Source: JBOGWY01 sp050694015 (GTDB lineage: Bacteria; Actinomycetota; CADDZG01; WHSQ01). Taken from it: a stretch of DNA of 23,705 nucleotides. The translations under genes were made by a program, and so were the position numbers. Of this stretch, positions 1-7,498 are shown one piece after another. Under the pieces are notes generated by a model. The model was not told the origin of the DNA, did no database searches, and saw only the letters and a list, made by a program, of their open reading frames with translations. How positions within the stretch are numbered: the first letter of the stretch is position 1; every line of letters begins with the position of its first letter. The stretch covers positions 1-23,705 of the forward strand of contig JBOGWY010000017.1 in assembly GCA_050694015.1 (NCBI GenBank), in the 5' to 3' direction.

Positions 1-400
1 GGTCCGCTCCCTTGCCCCCGTCGAGGCCGCCGTCCACGAGAGTGAGTTCGAAACGTCGATCGCCGATCACGATCGTGCCGAACGCGAGCGGAGCATCGCT
101 GCCGGCGCCACCCAGCACGACGTCATCGCCCGGTCCTCCGGCGACGAAGTCCCGACCGGCGCCCGCGCAGATGACGTCGTTGCCCTCGAGCGCGGTGATC
201 TCGTCATCACCTCCGAGGCCGGCGATCACGTCGACGTCCGAGGTTCCGGTGAACTCGTCGTTCTCGTCGGTACCCTCGATCGTGGCGGTGCGCCCGTCGC
301 ACGTCGTCGCAGCATGAGCGATCGACGGCGCCATGAGCCCGGCGCCCACCGCTAGAGCGGCGACAATCGCGAGCCTCGGGGTGCAGCGCCTGCGCGCCAT
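1..400 (-). CDS. Exported RTX-type calcium-binding repeat protein (5' part, runs off left edge)
   Basis: Reading leftward from an ATG at 398-400, the frame stays open to the window edge (about 133 codons). The first ~28 residues form a signal peptide: a basic MARRRC start, an alanine/leucine core and a cleavage-like AHA-A. From about residue 50 there are roughly five consecutive glycine/aspartate nonapeptides (GLGGDDEIT, ALEGNDVIC, AGAGRDFVA, GGPGDDVVL, GGAGSDAPL), matching the RTX/hemolysin-type repeat that folds into a calcium-loaded parallel beta-roll in secreted proteins. The purine-rich GGGGTGAGGG just upstream of the ATG is a usable ribosome binding site. The repeats start close to the signal peptide and no catalytic domain is visible, so this may be a small stand-alone beta-roll protein; any downstream domain lies outside the window. 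Substrate and role are unknown. Confidence 0.75.
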   Translation of the reverse strand, partial: MARRRCTPRLAIVAALAVGAGLMAPSIAHAATTCDGRTATIEGTDENDEFTGTSDVDVIAGLGGDDEITALEGNDVICAGAGRDFVAGGPGDDVVLGGAGSDAPLAFGTIVIGDRRFELTLVDGGLDGGKGAD

Positions 401-488
401 GTCCCTCACCCCTTCGCTCGCGACGCACGATTTCCTGCGACAGGCGATGGCGAGGATGCGACGGCCCGTGTGGCCCCCTACGAGAGGC

Positions 489-869
489 TCACATCTGCAG
501 CAGCGAAAGGATGTTGCCGGCGGGATCGGTGAACCAAGCGATCGGCGGCCCCTGCTCCGGTGATGTCGGTCGCGCGATCCCCTTCTCGTCCTGACCGAAG
601 CCCTCGTATCGCTCGAACTGCACGCCTCGCCTCGTCAACTCGTCGACCGCCTCATCGATGTCGTCGACGGGAAAGTTGAGGATCGTGAAGGTCGCCGGCT
701 CGTGGTTGTCCTTGGGGTAGGCGATGATCTCGTGGCCTCCGGCTATGCGCAGCGTCAACAATCCATTTTCTTCCGACGCGTTCAGGCCGAGCGTCTCTCC
801 GTAGAACTTCTTCGCGGCGGGCACATCGTTCACCGAGAAACCGCTGAATGCCTTGGATTCACCGAGCAT
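489..869 (-). CDS. VOC-family (glyoxalase/bleomycin-resistance fold) protein
   Basis: This 126-residue protein has the size and pattern of a single-domain vicinal-oxygen-chelate protein. It has two beta-alpha-beta-beta-beta halves: an N-terminal FSVNDVPAAKKFYGETLGL strand-helix unit, then LNFPVDDIDEAVDELTRRGV and a closing strand with FTDPAGNILSLLQ, the characteristic 'DPxGN' ending. Such proteins are usually cytosolic dimers that bind metal or small molecules; the substrate cannot be named. The ATG at 867-869 was chosen because AGGAGGGG lies 4-5 nt upstream. A longer in-frame start at 947 would add 26 non-conserved residues across the intergenic region and was rejected. It is divergent from the hydantoinase operon (107-nt gap) and may be co-transcribed with the RTX gene 88 nt downstream. 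Confidence 0.85.
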   Translation of the reverse strand: MLGESKAFSGFSVNDVPAAKKFYGETLGLNASEENGLLTLRIAGGHEIIAYPKDNHEPATFTILNFPVDDIDEAVDELTRRGVQFERYEGFGQDEKGIARPTSPEQGPPIAWFTDPAGNILSLLQM

Positions 870-944
870 GATCCCCTCCTGATCGTTCGATCCGTGGATG
901 GTCCTTCTATTACGACCCCCGCGGATCGGAAAACTGATCGGTGG

Positions 945-965
945 CACCCCCCCGATGTGGGGGTG
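945..965. promoter_or_regulatory. Perfect 7-bp inverted repeat in the divergent VOC/hyuA intergenic region
   Basis: CACCCCC (945-951) and GGGGGTG (959-965) are perfectly complementary around a 7-nt spacer. The repeat lies 12 nt before the ATG of the hydantoinase operon. The right arm contains the GGGGTGA stretch that would be the ribosome binding site for that ATG, so in RNA the hairpin could hide it. In DNA it could be an operator shared by the divergent genes. Function is inferred only from position and symmetry. Confidence 0.35.
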
Positions 966-976
966 ACACTTGACGC

Positions 977-2974
977 ATGACCGGGCCCGGCGAGGTAAAA
1001 GTGCGCGTCGGTGTCGATGTGGGCGGCACCTTCACCGATCTTGTGGCCGTCACGCCCGGCGGAGTTGTCACCGCCAAGGTTCCGTCCATCCCCTCCGATC
1101 AATCCGCAGCCGTCGCGGGCGCGATCGAGACCTCGGGCCTCGACCCCACCACGTTCGAGTGGTTCGCGCACGGGACCACGGTCGCGACCAACGCGTTACT
1201 CGAACGCAAGGGCGCGCGCACGGCGCTCGTGACGACCGAGGGATTCCGCGACGTCATCGAGATCGGACGCCAGAACCGCCCCTCGCTCTACGACCTGACG
1301 AAGGACCGGCCCCCGCCGCTGGTTCCCCGCGACCTCCGTTTCACCGTCGCGGAACGCATGGGGCCGGATGGAGTCCTGGAACCGCTCGACGAGGAGACAC
1401 TCGAGCAGGCCATCCAAAGATTGCGCGGTGCCGACGTCGAGGCCGTCGCGGTCGTGACGCTGATCTCGTTCCTGCACCCGCTCCACGAGAAGCGCATCGC
1501 GGAAGCGATCCGAGCCGCGCTTCCCGACGTCGCCGTAGCGGCCTCGCACGAGGTCTTGCCTGAGTTCCGCGAGTACGAACGGACGGCAACCACCGTCGCC
1601 GACGCGTATCTGCGTCCGCCGCTGGCGTCGTACCTGTCGAAGCTCGCCGCGATGCTCGGGGCGACGGGGGTGGCTACGCCCTTCGTGATGCAGTCCTCGG
1701 GAGGAGTGATCCAGTTCGAGGACGCGCTCGACAACGCGGCCGCTTGCGTTCTGTCGGGTCCCGCCGGAGGTGTGATCGGCGCGACTTACGTAGCGCAAGC
1801 GGGCGGGGTTCAAGACGTCCTCACTTTCGACATGGGAGGAACGAGTACCGACGTGTGCGCGGCGCGGGAAGGTGATGTCGAGAGAACGAGCGAGGCGATC
1901 GTTGCAGGTGTGCCGATCCGCCTCCCGATGGTCGACGTCCATACCGTCTCCGCCGGCGGAGGTTCGATCGCGTGGATCGACGAGGGTGGAGTGCTTCATG
2001 TCGGCCCCCACAGTGCGGGCGCGGATCCCGGTCCCGCGTGCTACGGACGCGGTGGAGCCGATGCGACGGTCAGCGACGCGAACCTCGTCCTCGGCTATCT
2101 CGAGGGCGGCATGCGACTCGGCGGTGAAGTTGTGCTGCGAGCGGAGCTTGCTCGGAAGGCTCTCGATCGACTAGGTGCCGAGATCGGATTGAGCGCGGAA
2201 GACGCAGCTCTCGGCGTGGTCGCCGTCGCCAACACCGAGATGGTGCGGGCGTTGCGCGTGATCACGGTTCAACGCGGGCTCGATCCGCGCGACTTCACCC
2301 TCGTGGCGTTCGGAGGTGCCGGACCCATGCACGCGCTCGCTCTAGCCGAGGAGCTCGGCATGGCCAAAGTTCTGATACCGAAGGCGGGCGGCGTGCTGAG
2401 CGCCCTCGGCCTGGCGATAGCGAGCCCGACGCGCGACCACGTCGGGCCCGTCCACGCGTTCCTCGACGATGTCGACGAGGGATTGGACGCGCTTTATGGA
2501 GAGCTCGAGACGCGAGCGAGCGATGAGTTCGACGGGCAGGTCCTCTTCCGGCGTGAAGCCGATCTTCGCTACCGGGGCCAGGCGTACGAGCTCACGATCG
2601 ACTACGACGATGTGGATGAGGCCGATCCCCTGCGATCGCTGTTCGAGACCGAACACGAACGCCGCTACGGCTACCGGATGACGCACGAACAAATCGAGAT
2701 CGTGTCGCTACGCGTACGCGCCGTCGCAGAGCAGCCGCTTCCTCGATTGACCGAAGACGAACCTGATGGTGACCCTCAGACATCGACACGATCGGCGGTC
2801 TTCGACCGGGAACGGTTCGAGGTGCCGGTGCTCGATCGCGATCGCATGGGGAACGGCTCCCACGTTTCCGGGCCCGCCATCGTGGAATCCAGAGGATCCA
2901 CCCTCGTCGTCAGACCGGGGTGGTCGGGGCGGGTCGACGCGTCCGGCAATCTCCTGTTGGAGACGACCGGATGA
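977..2974 (+). CDS. hyuA: Hydantoinase/oxoprolinase subunit A (HyuA-like ATPase)
   Basis: A 665-residue protein of the HyuA family. These proteins use an ASKHA (sugar kinase/Hsp70) fold to phosphorylate an amide, lactam or ketone substrate during ATP-dependent hydrolysis or carboxylation (5-oxoprolinase, N-methylhydantoinase, acetone/acetophenone carboxylases). Visible motifs are VGVDVGGTFTDL (residues 11-22, phosphate 1), LSGPAGGVIGA (259-269), FDMGGTSTDV (284-293), the AGADPGPACYGRGG loop (347-360) and FGGAGPMHA (445-453). Length is normal for the family. The ATG at 977 has GGTGA 10 nt upstream. A GTG at 1001, preceded by GAGGT, would start closer to the conserved VGVDVGG and is a credible alternative. 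The stop overlaps the next gene's ATG (ATGA), so A and B subunits should be made together. The substrate cannot be read from sequence. Confidence 0.93.
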   Translation: MTGPGEVKVRVGVDVGGTFTDLVAVTPGGVVTAKVPSIPSDQSAAVAGAIETSGLDPTTFEWFAHGTTVATNALLERKGARTALVTTEGFRDVIEIGRQNRPSLYDLTKDRPPPLVPRDLRFTVAERMGPDGVLEPLDEETLEQAIQRLRGADVEAVAVVTLISFLHPLHEKRIAEAIRAALPDVAVAASHEVLPEFREYERTATTVADAYLRPPLASYLSKLAAMLGATGVATPFVMQSSGGVIQFEDALDNAAACVLSGPAGGVIGATYVAQAGGVQDVLTFDMGGTSTDVCAAREGDVERTSEAIVAGVPIRLPMVDVHTVSAGGGSIAWIDEGGVLHVGPHSAGADPGPACYGRGGADATVSDANLVLGYLEGGMRLGGEVVLRAELARKALDRLGAEIGLSAEDAALGVVAVANTEMVRALRVITVQRGLDPRDFTLVAFGGAGPMHALALAEELGMAKVLIPKAGGVLSALGLAIASPTRDHVGPVHAFLDDVDEGLDALYGELETRASDEFDGQVLFRREADLRYRGQAYELTIDYDDVDEADPLRSLFETEHERRYGYRMTHEQIEIVSLRVRAVAEQPLPRLTEDEPDGDPQTSTRSAVFDRERFEVPVLDRDRMGNGSHVSGPAIVESRGSTLVVRPGWSGRVDASGNLLLETTG

Positions 2975-4509
2975 CGCTCGATCCGATCTCGCTGTCCGTC
3001 CTCTCCGCGGTTCTGTCCGGCATCGCCGAGGAGATGGGCGCGCTGCTGATCCGCGCGGCCTACTCCTCCAACATCAAGGAGCGCCGCGACTGCTCGACCG
3101 CACTTTTCGATGCAACAGGTCAGATGGTTGCCCAAGCGGAGCACATCCCAGTTCATCTCGGTGCGATGCCCGAAGCGGTAGCCGCGGTCATGGATCGTGA
3201 TCCGTCACCGGGCGATGTGTTCGCGCTCAACGATCCTTATTCGGGCGGAACGCATCTTCCCGACATCACACTCGTGGCTCCGATCGTGCATCAACGAGAG
3301 GCGATCGGATACGCGGTGTCGCGCGCGCACCATTCCGATGTCGGCGGGATGCGTCCGGGATCGATGCCGGCGGACTCAACCGAGATCTACCAGGAGGGCT
3401 TGATCCTCCCCCCTGTGCGGCTCGTAGCCGGGGGGCGAGAGGTCGAAGACACTCTCGCTCTGATCCTGTCAAATTCCAGGACGCCCTCATTGCGACGTGC
3501 TGATCTCCGCGCCCAGATAGCTTCCACGAAGCTCGCCCAGGCTCGGGTCGAGGAATTGATGGAGAGACGTGGCCGGGACGTCGTGCTCGCAGCGTTCACC
3601 GAGATCGTCGGGTACACGGAACGGAGGGTGCGAGCAGCCATCGCAGCGCTCGACGACGGCGTATATCGGGCCGAAACCGAGATCGAGGGCGACGGGGTCG
3701 GGGACGATGACTTCCCGATCGAGGTCGCCGTCGAGATCTCCGGCGAGGAGATGGCGATCGACTTCGAGGGAACGGCCCCCGCGGTACGGGGAAACGTGAA
3801 CTGCCCGCTGTCGGTGACCCGCGCGGCCTGTCATTTCGCTCTCCGGGTCCTGTTGCCCGAAGACGTCCCGACGAACTCCGGAGCGCACCGTCCGGTCGAT
3901 ATCCGCGCGCCGGAAGGCTCGCTGGTGAACGCGCGCTCCCCATCCGCGGTCGTTGCCGGAAACGTCGAGACCAGTCAGCGGATCGCCGACGCGGTGCTCG
4001 CGGCGCTCGCGCACGTTGCCGACGTCCCCGCCGAGGGGCAAGGCACGATGAACAACGTCGTGATCGGCGGCGCGGGCTGGACCTACTACGAGACCATCGG
4101 AGGAGGTCAAGGCGCCAACTCGCGGGGGCCGGGATCGTCGGGGGTCCACGTCGGGATGACGAACACGCTGAACACCCCCATCGAAGCGCTGGAGCTCGAA
4201 TTCCCACTGCGGGTCGAGCAGTACGAACTGCGGCACGACTCGGGGGGTGCCGGTGCCCATCGGGGTGGCGACGGCATCGTGAGAGCGGTCAAGACGCTGC
4301 AAGCCGCGCACCTGTCCCTGCTGTCGGATCGGAGGCGCCACGGCCCGGCCGGGAGGGCCGGTGGGAGCGGAGGTAGACCGGGACGCAATGCCGTGAACGG
4401 CCACGAGATCGGGGCCAAGGAGAACCTGGCCCTCGAGGCCGGCGACGTGGTGACGATCGAGACCCCCGGCGGGGGCGGCTTCGGAAATAGAGGTAGGAAG
4501 GAGTTGTGA
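2971..4509 (+). CDS. hyuB: Hydantoinase/oxoprolinase subunit B (HyuB-like)
   Basis: The 512-residue partner of the upstream HyuA-like subunit; in this family the B subunit completes hydrolysis or carboxylation of the substrate activated by A. Family signatures include an N-terminal EEMGALLIRAAYSSNIKERRD (helix plus arginine-rich turn), NDPYSGGTHLPD (87-98), RAHHSDVGG (118-126, with the conserved histidine pair), STEIYQEGL (136-144), and a glycine-rich end (TPGGGGFG). The ATG at 2971 lies inside the HyuA stop as ATGA. The start was placed there because the protein begins with the family-typical DPISLSVLSAVLSGIAEEMG, and an upstream in-frame GTG at 2920 would read through the HyuA coding region. 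The gene ends in a GTGA overlap with the acyl-CoA dehydrogenase. The protein is likely cytosolic and functions with HyuA as a hetero-oligomer. Confidence 0.93.
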   Translation: MTLDPISLSVLSAVLSGIAEEMGALLIRAAYSSNIKERRDCSTALFDATGQMVAQAEHIPVHLGAMPEAVAAVMDRDPSPGDVFALNDPYSGGTHLPDITLVAPIVHQREAIGYAVSRAHHSDVGGMRPGSMPADSTEIYQEGLILPPVRLVAGGREVEDTLALILSNSRTPSLRRADLRAQIASTKLAQARVEELMERRGRDVVLAAFTEIVGYTERRVRAAIAALDDGVYRAETEIEGDGVGDDDFPIEVAVEISGEEMAIDFEGTAPAVRGNVNCPLSVTRAACHFALRVLLPEDVPTNSGAHRPVDIRAPEGSLVNARSPSAVVAGNVETSQRIADAVLAALAHVADVPAEGQGTMNNVVIGGAGWTYYETIGGGQGANSRGPGSSGVHVGMTNTLNTPIEALELEFPLRVEQYELRHDSGGAGAHRGGDGIVRAVKTLQAAHLSLLSDRRRHGPAGRAGGSGGRPGRNAVNGHEIGAKENLALEAGDVVTIETPGGGGFGNRGRKEL

Positions 4510-5708
4510 CGAGCACATCGGCTTTCACGGTTCCCGAGCACATCCGGCCTCTGCGAGACGCCGTGCTTCGGTTCATCGAAGATCTCGTCTATCCGGCGGA
4601 GCCCGCACTGCATCGCGGCGGAGACGAGGCGATCTCGCTGATGCGCGAGCTCCAGGTCGAAGCCAAGAAGCAGGACCTGTGGGCGCTCGGCCATCCCAAG
4701 GATCTCGGTGGTGGTGGGCTCCCCTTCCTCGACTACGTGTTCGTCAATGAGGTCCAGGGCCGCTCCGAGTTCGGACAGGTCGCGCTCGGCACCTACTCGC
4801 TCCAAGACTCGATCATGCTGAACAAGTACGCGTCGCCCGAGTGGCGCGACAAGTACCTCAAGCGTTTGGTCGAAGGCGAGATCTTCCCGAGCTTCGCTAT
4901 GACCGAACCGGACATCGCAAGCTCCGATCCCACCCAACTCCAAACCACCGCGGTGCTCGACAGAAGCGAATGGGTGATCAACGGCCGTAAGTGGTTCACG
5001 ACGTACGCGAACCGCGCCGCTTACACCACGGTCATGTGTAGGAGTGAGCCCGACGCGCCCGCGCACCGGGCCTTCAGCATGATCGTGGTGCCGACCGATA
5101 CTCCCGGCTACGAGATCGTTCGGGAGACGCCGATCCTCGGGATATCGGGTGGGCACTGCGAGGTCGTCTACAACGATGTGCGCGTGCCGGCCGACAATCT
5201 GCTGGGCCCCCGGGGACAAGGCTTTGTCATCGCACAACAACGGCTTGGTCCGGGCCGGATCTTTCACTGCATGCGCTGGCTCGGTCAGGCACAGCGCGCC
5301 TTCGATCTGATGTGCGACCGGCTCAACAGCCGCGACGCGTTCGGGGGGCCGCTGGCCGATAAACAGCTCATGCAGCAACACGTCTTCGACTCGTGGGCCG
5401 AGATCCAGTCGTGCCGGCTGCTCACGCTGTACGCGGCCGAGAAGCTCGACCGTGGGGAGCGCTCCCGCGTTGAGATCGGCGTGATCAAGGTCATGGGCGC
5501 GGCGATGTTGCACAACGTGATCGATCGAGCGATACAGGTATTCGGTGCCAAAGGCCTCACCGACGACACGCCGCTCAGTTTCATGTACCGGTCGGCGCGG
5601 GCCGGCCGGATCTACGACGGGCCGGACGAGGTACACGTGCAATCGGCGGCGCGCCGGATCCTCAAGGATTACAGGGAGGGCGACGGCTGGGACTTCGGGC
5701 TGCGCTGA
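4506..5708 (+). CDS. Acyl-CoA dehydrogenase, ACAD10/ACAD11-like subfamily
   Basis: A full-length 400-residue flavin acyl-CoA dehydrogenase: N-terminal helical domain, AMTEPDIASSDPT (131-143) of the middle beta domain, VINGRKWFTTYANR (158-171), and a C-terminal helical domain ending in RIYDGPDEVHVQSAARR. Where classical enzymes have the catalytic Glu in IYEG, this has Asp371 in a DGPDEVH block, which I associate from memory with the ACAD10/ACAD11/LvaC-like branch rather than ordinary beta-oxidation enzymes. In mammals that branch is fused to an APH-type kinase domain; here the kinase is the next gene. The GTG at 4506 was chosen for its strong AGGAAGGAG at 4495-4503 and the GTGA overlap with hyuB. 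It likely acts on a CoA-bound hydroxy or phospho-acyl substrate. Family assignment is firm; the reaction is inferred. Confidence 0.93.
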   Translation: MTSTSAFTVPEHIRPLRDAVLRFIEDLVYPAEPALHRGGDEAISLMRELQVEAKKQDLWALGHPKDLGGGGLPFLDYVFVNEVQGRSEFGQVALGTYSLQDSIMLNKYASPEWRDKYLKRLVEGEIFPSFAMTEPDIASSDPTQLQTTAVLDRSEWVINGRKWFTTYANRAAYTTVMCRSEPDAPAHRAFSMIVVPTDTPGYEIVRETPILGISGGHCEVVYNDVRVPADNLLGPRGQGFVIAQQRLGPGRIFHCMRWLGQAQRAFDLMCDRLNSRDAFGGPLADKQLMQQHVFDSWAEIQSCRLLTLYAAEKLDRGERSRVEIGVIKVMGAAMLHNVIDRAIQVFGAKGLTDDTPLSFMYRSARAGRIYDGPDEVHVQSAARRILKDYREGDGWDFGLR

Positions 5709-7066
5709 GTCGGGTCCTCGGCCCCGGCATCGAGATCGACGAGCCTCGACGTCTTTCCGGAGGCGCATCGCGGGAAACGTGGTCGTTCGAAGCCTCCGCC
5801 GCGGACGGATCACGACGTCGACTCATCCTGCAGCGCCAGACACGTCTGAGCGATAGGGCTCAGCTCCCGATCAGGGTGCAAGCTCAGCTCTTGCGCGCCG
5901 CGAAGCGCGGCGGCGTGCCCGTCGCGGATGTCGTTGTCAGCAGCGATGATGTCGACGAGGAGGATCTGGGTCCCGATTTCTGCATCACCGAGTTCGTCGA
6001 CGGCGAGACGATCCCTCAGAAGATCCTTCGATCGAACGAGTTCGCCGCTGCGCGCGAGAGCGCCGTGAACCGCGCCGCGAGCGCACTCGCCCGCATCCAC
6101 TCGATCCCCGTGACCGACGTTCCTTACTTAGAGGAGGCGGATCAACTCGCCGTTTACAGAGATGTGTACGACGGGCTCGGACGACCTCATCCGGCATTCG
6201 AGATAGCGCTCAGGTGGCTCGAGGCCAACAGATCGACGAGCAGTCGGAGCGCCGTCGTCCACGGCGATTTCCGCAACGGCAACTTCATCATGGGACCCGA
6301 CGGGCTCCGGGCAGTCATCGACTGGGAGCTCGCCCATATCGGCGACCCGATGGAAGACCTCGGATGGCTGTGCGTGAAGTCGTGGCGTTTCGGCCACCGT
6401 GAGCCGGTCGGCGGCTTCGGCTCGTACGACGAGCTATTCGATGCTTACGAGCGTGAGTCGAAAACAGACATCGATCGAAGCTCCGCGCGTTGGTGGGAAG
6501 TCCTCGGCACCTTCAAGTGGGGAGTCATCTGCATCCTGCAGGCCAACAAACACCTCTCGGGGGCCGAACGATCCGTGGAGCTCGCCGCGATCGGACGGCG
6601 CGTGTGCGAGGTCGAGCACGATCTCCTTCTGCTGCTCGCGCCCGATGCGCTCGCGTCGGCCATCGAGAAGACTCCTGTGGAGTCGCACATTCCCAAGGCC
6701 GCCGGGCGACCACCTCACGACGCGCCTTCCTCGGTCGAGCTACTCGAGGCGGTTGAGGGATTCCTGCGGACGGACGTCCTCTCGAACACTCAGGGCAAGC
6801 TGCAGTTCCATGCCCGCGTTGCCGCCAACGTCGCGGGGATCGTGCAGCGCGAACTCGCGCTCGGCGAACTACTGACAGAAGCACATGCTCGTCGCCTGGA
6901 GCGTGTGGGCGTGCCCGACGAACGCGCGCTCGCACTCTCGATCCGTTCCGAGGAAGTAGAAGTAGACGACCGCTACGAGGAGATCGTCTCTGCCGTTGCA
7001 GAGACGATACGCGACAAGCTACTAGTAGCGAACCCTAAGTATCTTGGCCCGCGCCCGGAATCGTAG
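5705..7066 (+). CDS. APH-type phosphotransferase fused to a C-terminal DUF6285-like domain (probable CTG start)
   Basis: The first standard start codon in this frame is a GTG at 5876, but the frame is open back to 5474. The segment encoded at 5705-5875 is clearly homologous to APH-type kinases (RRLSGGASRETWSFEA followed by LILQR, the nucleotide-binding beta strands), so a start at 5876 would remove part of the ATP site. No ATG, GTG or TTG precedes it in frame. CTG at 5705 overlaps the dehydrogenase stop as CTGA, exactly like the ATGA and GTGA junctions upstream. Counted from CTG the protein has 453 residues: the Brenner motif VVHGDFRNGN (H186), VIDWE (D206), then from ~340 a helical tail (ELLEAVEGFLRTDVL, FHARVAANVAGIVQREL) resembling DUF6285, usually encoded by a separate neighbouring gene. 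It probably phosphorylates a hydroxyl on a small or CoA-linked substrate with the upstream dehydrogenase. The domain call is strong; the exact start is inferred. Confidence 0.82.
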   Translation: MSRVLGPGIEIDEPRRLSGGASRETWSFEASAADGSRRRLILQRQTRLSDRAQLPIRVQAQLLRAAKRGGVPVADVVVSSDDVDEEDLGPDFCITEFVDGETIPQKILRSNEFAAARESAVNRAASALARIHSIPVTDVPYLEEADQLAVYRDVYDGLGRPHPAFEIALRWLEANRSTSSRSAVVHGDFRNGNFIMGPDGLRAVIDWELAHIGDPMEDLGWLCVKSWRFGHREPVGGFGSYDELFDAYERESKTDIDRSSARWWEVLGTFKWGVICILQANKHLSGAERSVELAAIGRRVCEVEHDLLLLLAPDALASAIEKTPVESHIPKAAGRPPHDAPSSVELLEAVEGFLRTDVLSNTQGKLQFHARVAANVAGIVQRELALGELLTEAHARRLERVGVPDERALALSIRSEEVEVDDRYEEIVSAVAETIRDKLLVANPKYLGPRPES

Positions 7067-7072
7067 CGGCGG

Positions 7073-7210
7073 TTACCAGGGAACCGGGCCGGGGCACGCG
7101 AGCCTGATATTCCCTTCGCAGTCGAAGATCTCCTCGGCTGCCGCCGGGCCCGCCGTCAACCCGAACATTGCAACGATCGCGATTACCAGCGCTGCGACAC
7201 GTTTCGCCAT
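7073..7210 (-). CDS. Tiny secreted peptide (45 aa) with two cysteines
   Basis: A short minus-strand gene from ATG (7208-7210) to TAA (7073-7075). GGGGAGG lies a few bases upstream of the ATG, a convincing ribosome binding site. The product has a textbook Sec signal peptide (MAKR, then VAALVIAIVAMFGLTAG, then PAAA cleavage region), leaving a mature peptide of only about 20 residues: EEIFDCEGNIRLACPGPVPW, with two cysteines that could form one disulfide. It is convergent with the kinase-DUF6285 gene (6-nt gap). No family is recognised. The combination of signal peptide, strong ribosome binding site and cysteines argues that it is real despite its size. Confidence 0.6.
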   Translation of the reverse strand: MAKRVAALVIAIVAMFGLTAGPAAAEEIFDCEGNIRLACPGPVPW

Positions 7211-7249
7211 GATGCCTCCCCTTCTAAGTGAGTGCCGTTCACCGTTCGA

Positions 7250-7474
7250 TCAGGCGAGGCAGCCGCCGCCGCCGTTCAGCTTCCCCACGACCGTGCACGC
7301 GATCCCAAGCGTCGCCCGGCATGCCTGGCCGGCCGTGACCCCGCCGTCGCCGCTGACGTTCTCATCCACCTCGTCCGCCTGTTCGCACCACAGTCCCGCC
7401 TGCGCGGGCGCTGCCGAGGTGACGAGGCCCCCCAGCACCAGCATCGAACAGATGATGATTCGGCGAATCTTCAC
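7250..7474 (-). CDS. Small secreted cysteine-containing protein (74 aa)
   Basis: The start is GTG at 7472-7474 with GGAGGA about 8 nt upstream. The protein opens with a signal peptide (basic KIRR, hydrophobic IIICSMLVLGGLVTSAA, cleavage at AQA). The mature part of ~48 residues has four cysteines (WCEQ, QACR, GIAC, GGGGC), enough for two disulfides, and a glycine-rich end. It lies 39 nt upstream of the 45-residue secreted peptide on the same strand, so the two are probably co-transcribed. I do not recognise the family. Such small disulfide proteins may be secreted effectors, inhibitors or envelope factors, but nothing in the sequence decides this. Confidence 0.65.
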   Translation of the reverse strand: MKIRRIIICSMLVLGGLVTSAAPAQAGLWCEQADEVDENVSGDGGVTAGQACRATLGIACTVVGKLNGGGGCLA

Positions 7475-7498
7475 GTAACTTCCTCCCGTTCGCTCGGG

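Noticed and set aside
870..947. Longer start for the VOC-family gene
   Set aside because: The extra 26 codons run through the AGGAGGGG ribosome binding site and are not family-like.
1196..2011. 271-codon minus-strand frame opposite hyuA
   Set aside because: Antisense shadow with no domain; the HyuA motifs run through the same bases on the plus strand.
2920..2970. Longer start (GTG 2920) for hyuB
   Set aside because: It would overlap hyuA by about 55 nt, whereas the ATGA junction at 2971 matches the other operon junctions and the family N terminus.
3487..4518. 343-codon minus-strand frame opposite hyuB
   Set aside because: Antisense shadow; the plus-strand HyuB motifs are unambiguous.
4107..5813. 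568-codon minus-strand frame opposite hyuB and the acyl-CoA dehydrogenase
   Set aside because: It is antisense to two genes with complete family motifs, has arginine/histidine-rich composition and no recognisable domain. Long antisense frames are expected in high-GC DNA.
5876..7066. Kinase start at GTG 5876
   Set aside because: It removes the conserved N lobe encoded at 5738-5875, which is in frame and family-like.
7043..7210. Plus-strand frame continuing past the kinase (TTG 7044 to 7478)
   Set aside because: It lies antisense to two small secreted-peptide genes with good ribosome binding sites and signal peptides, and has only low-complexity proline/serine content.
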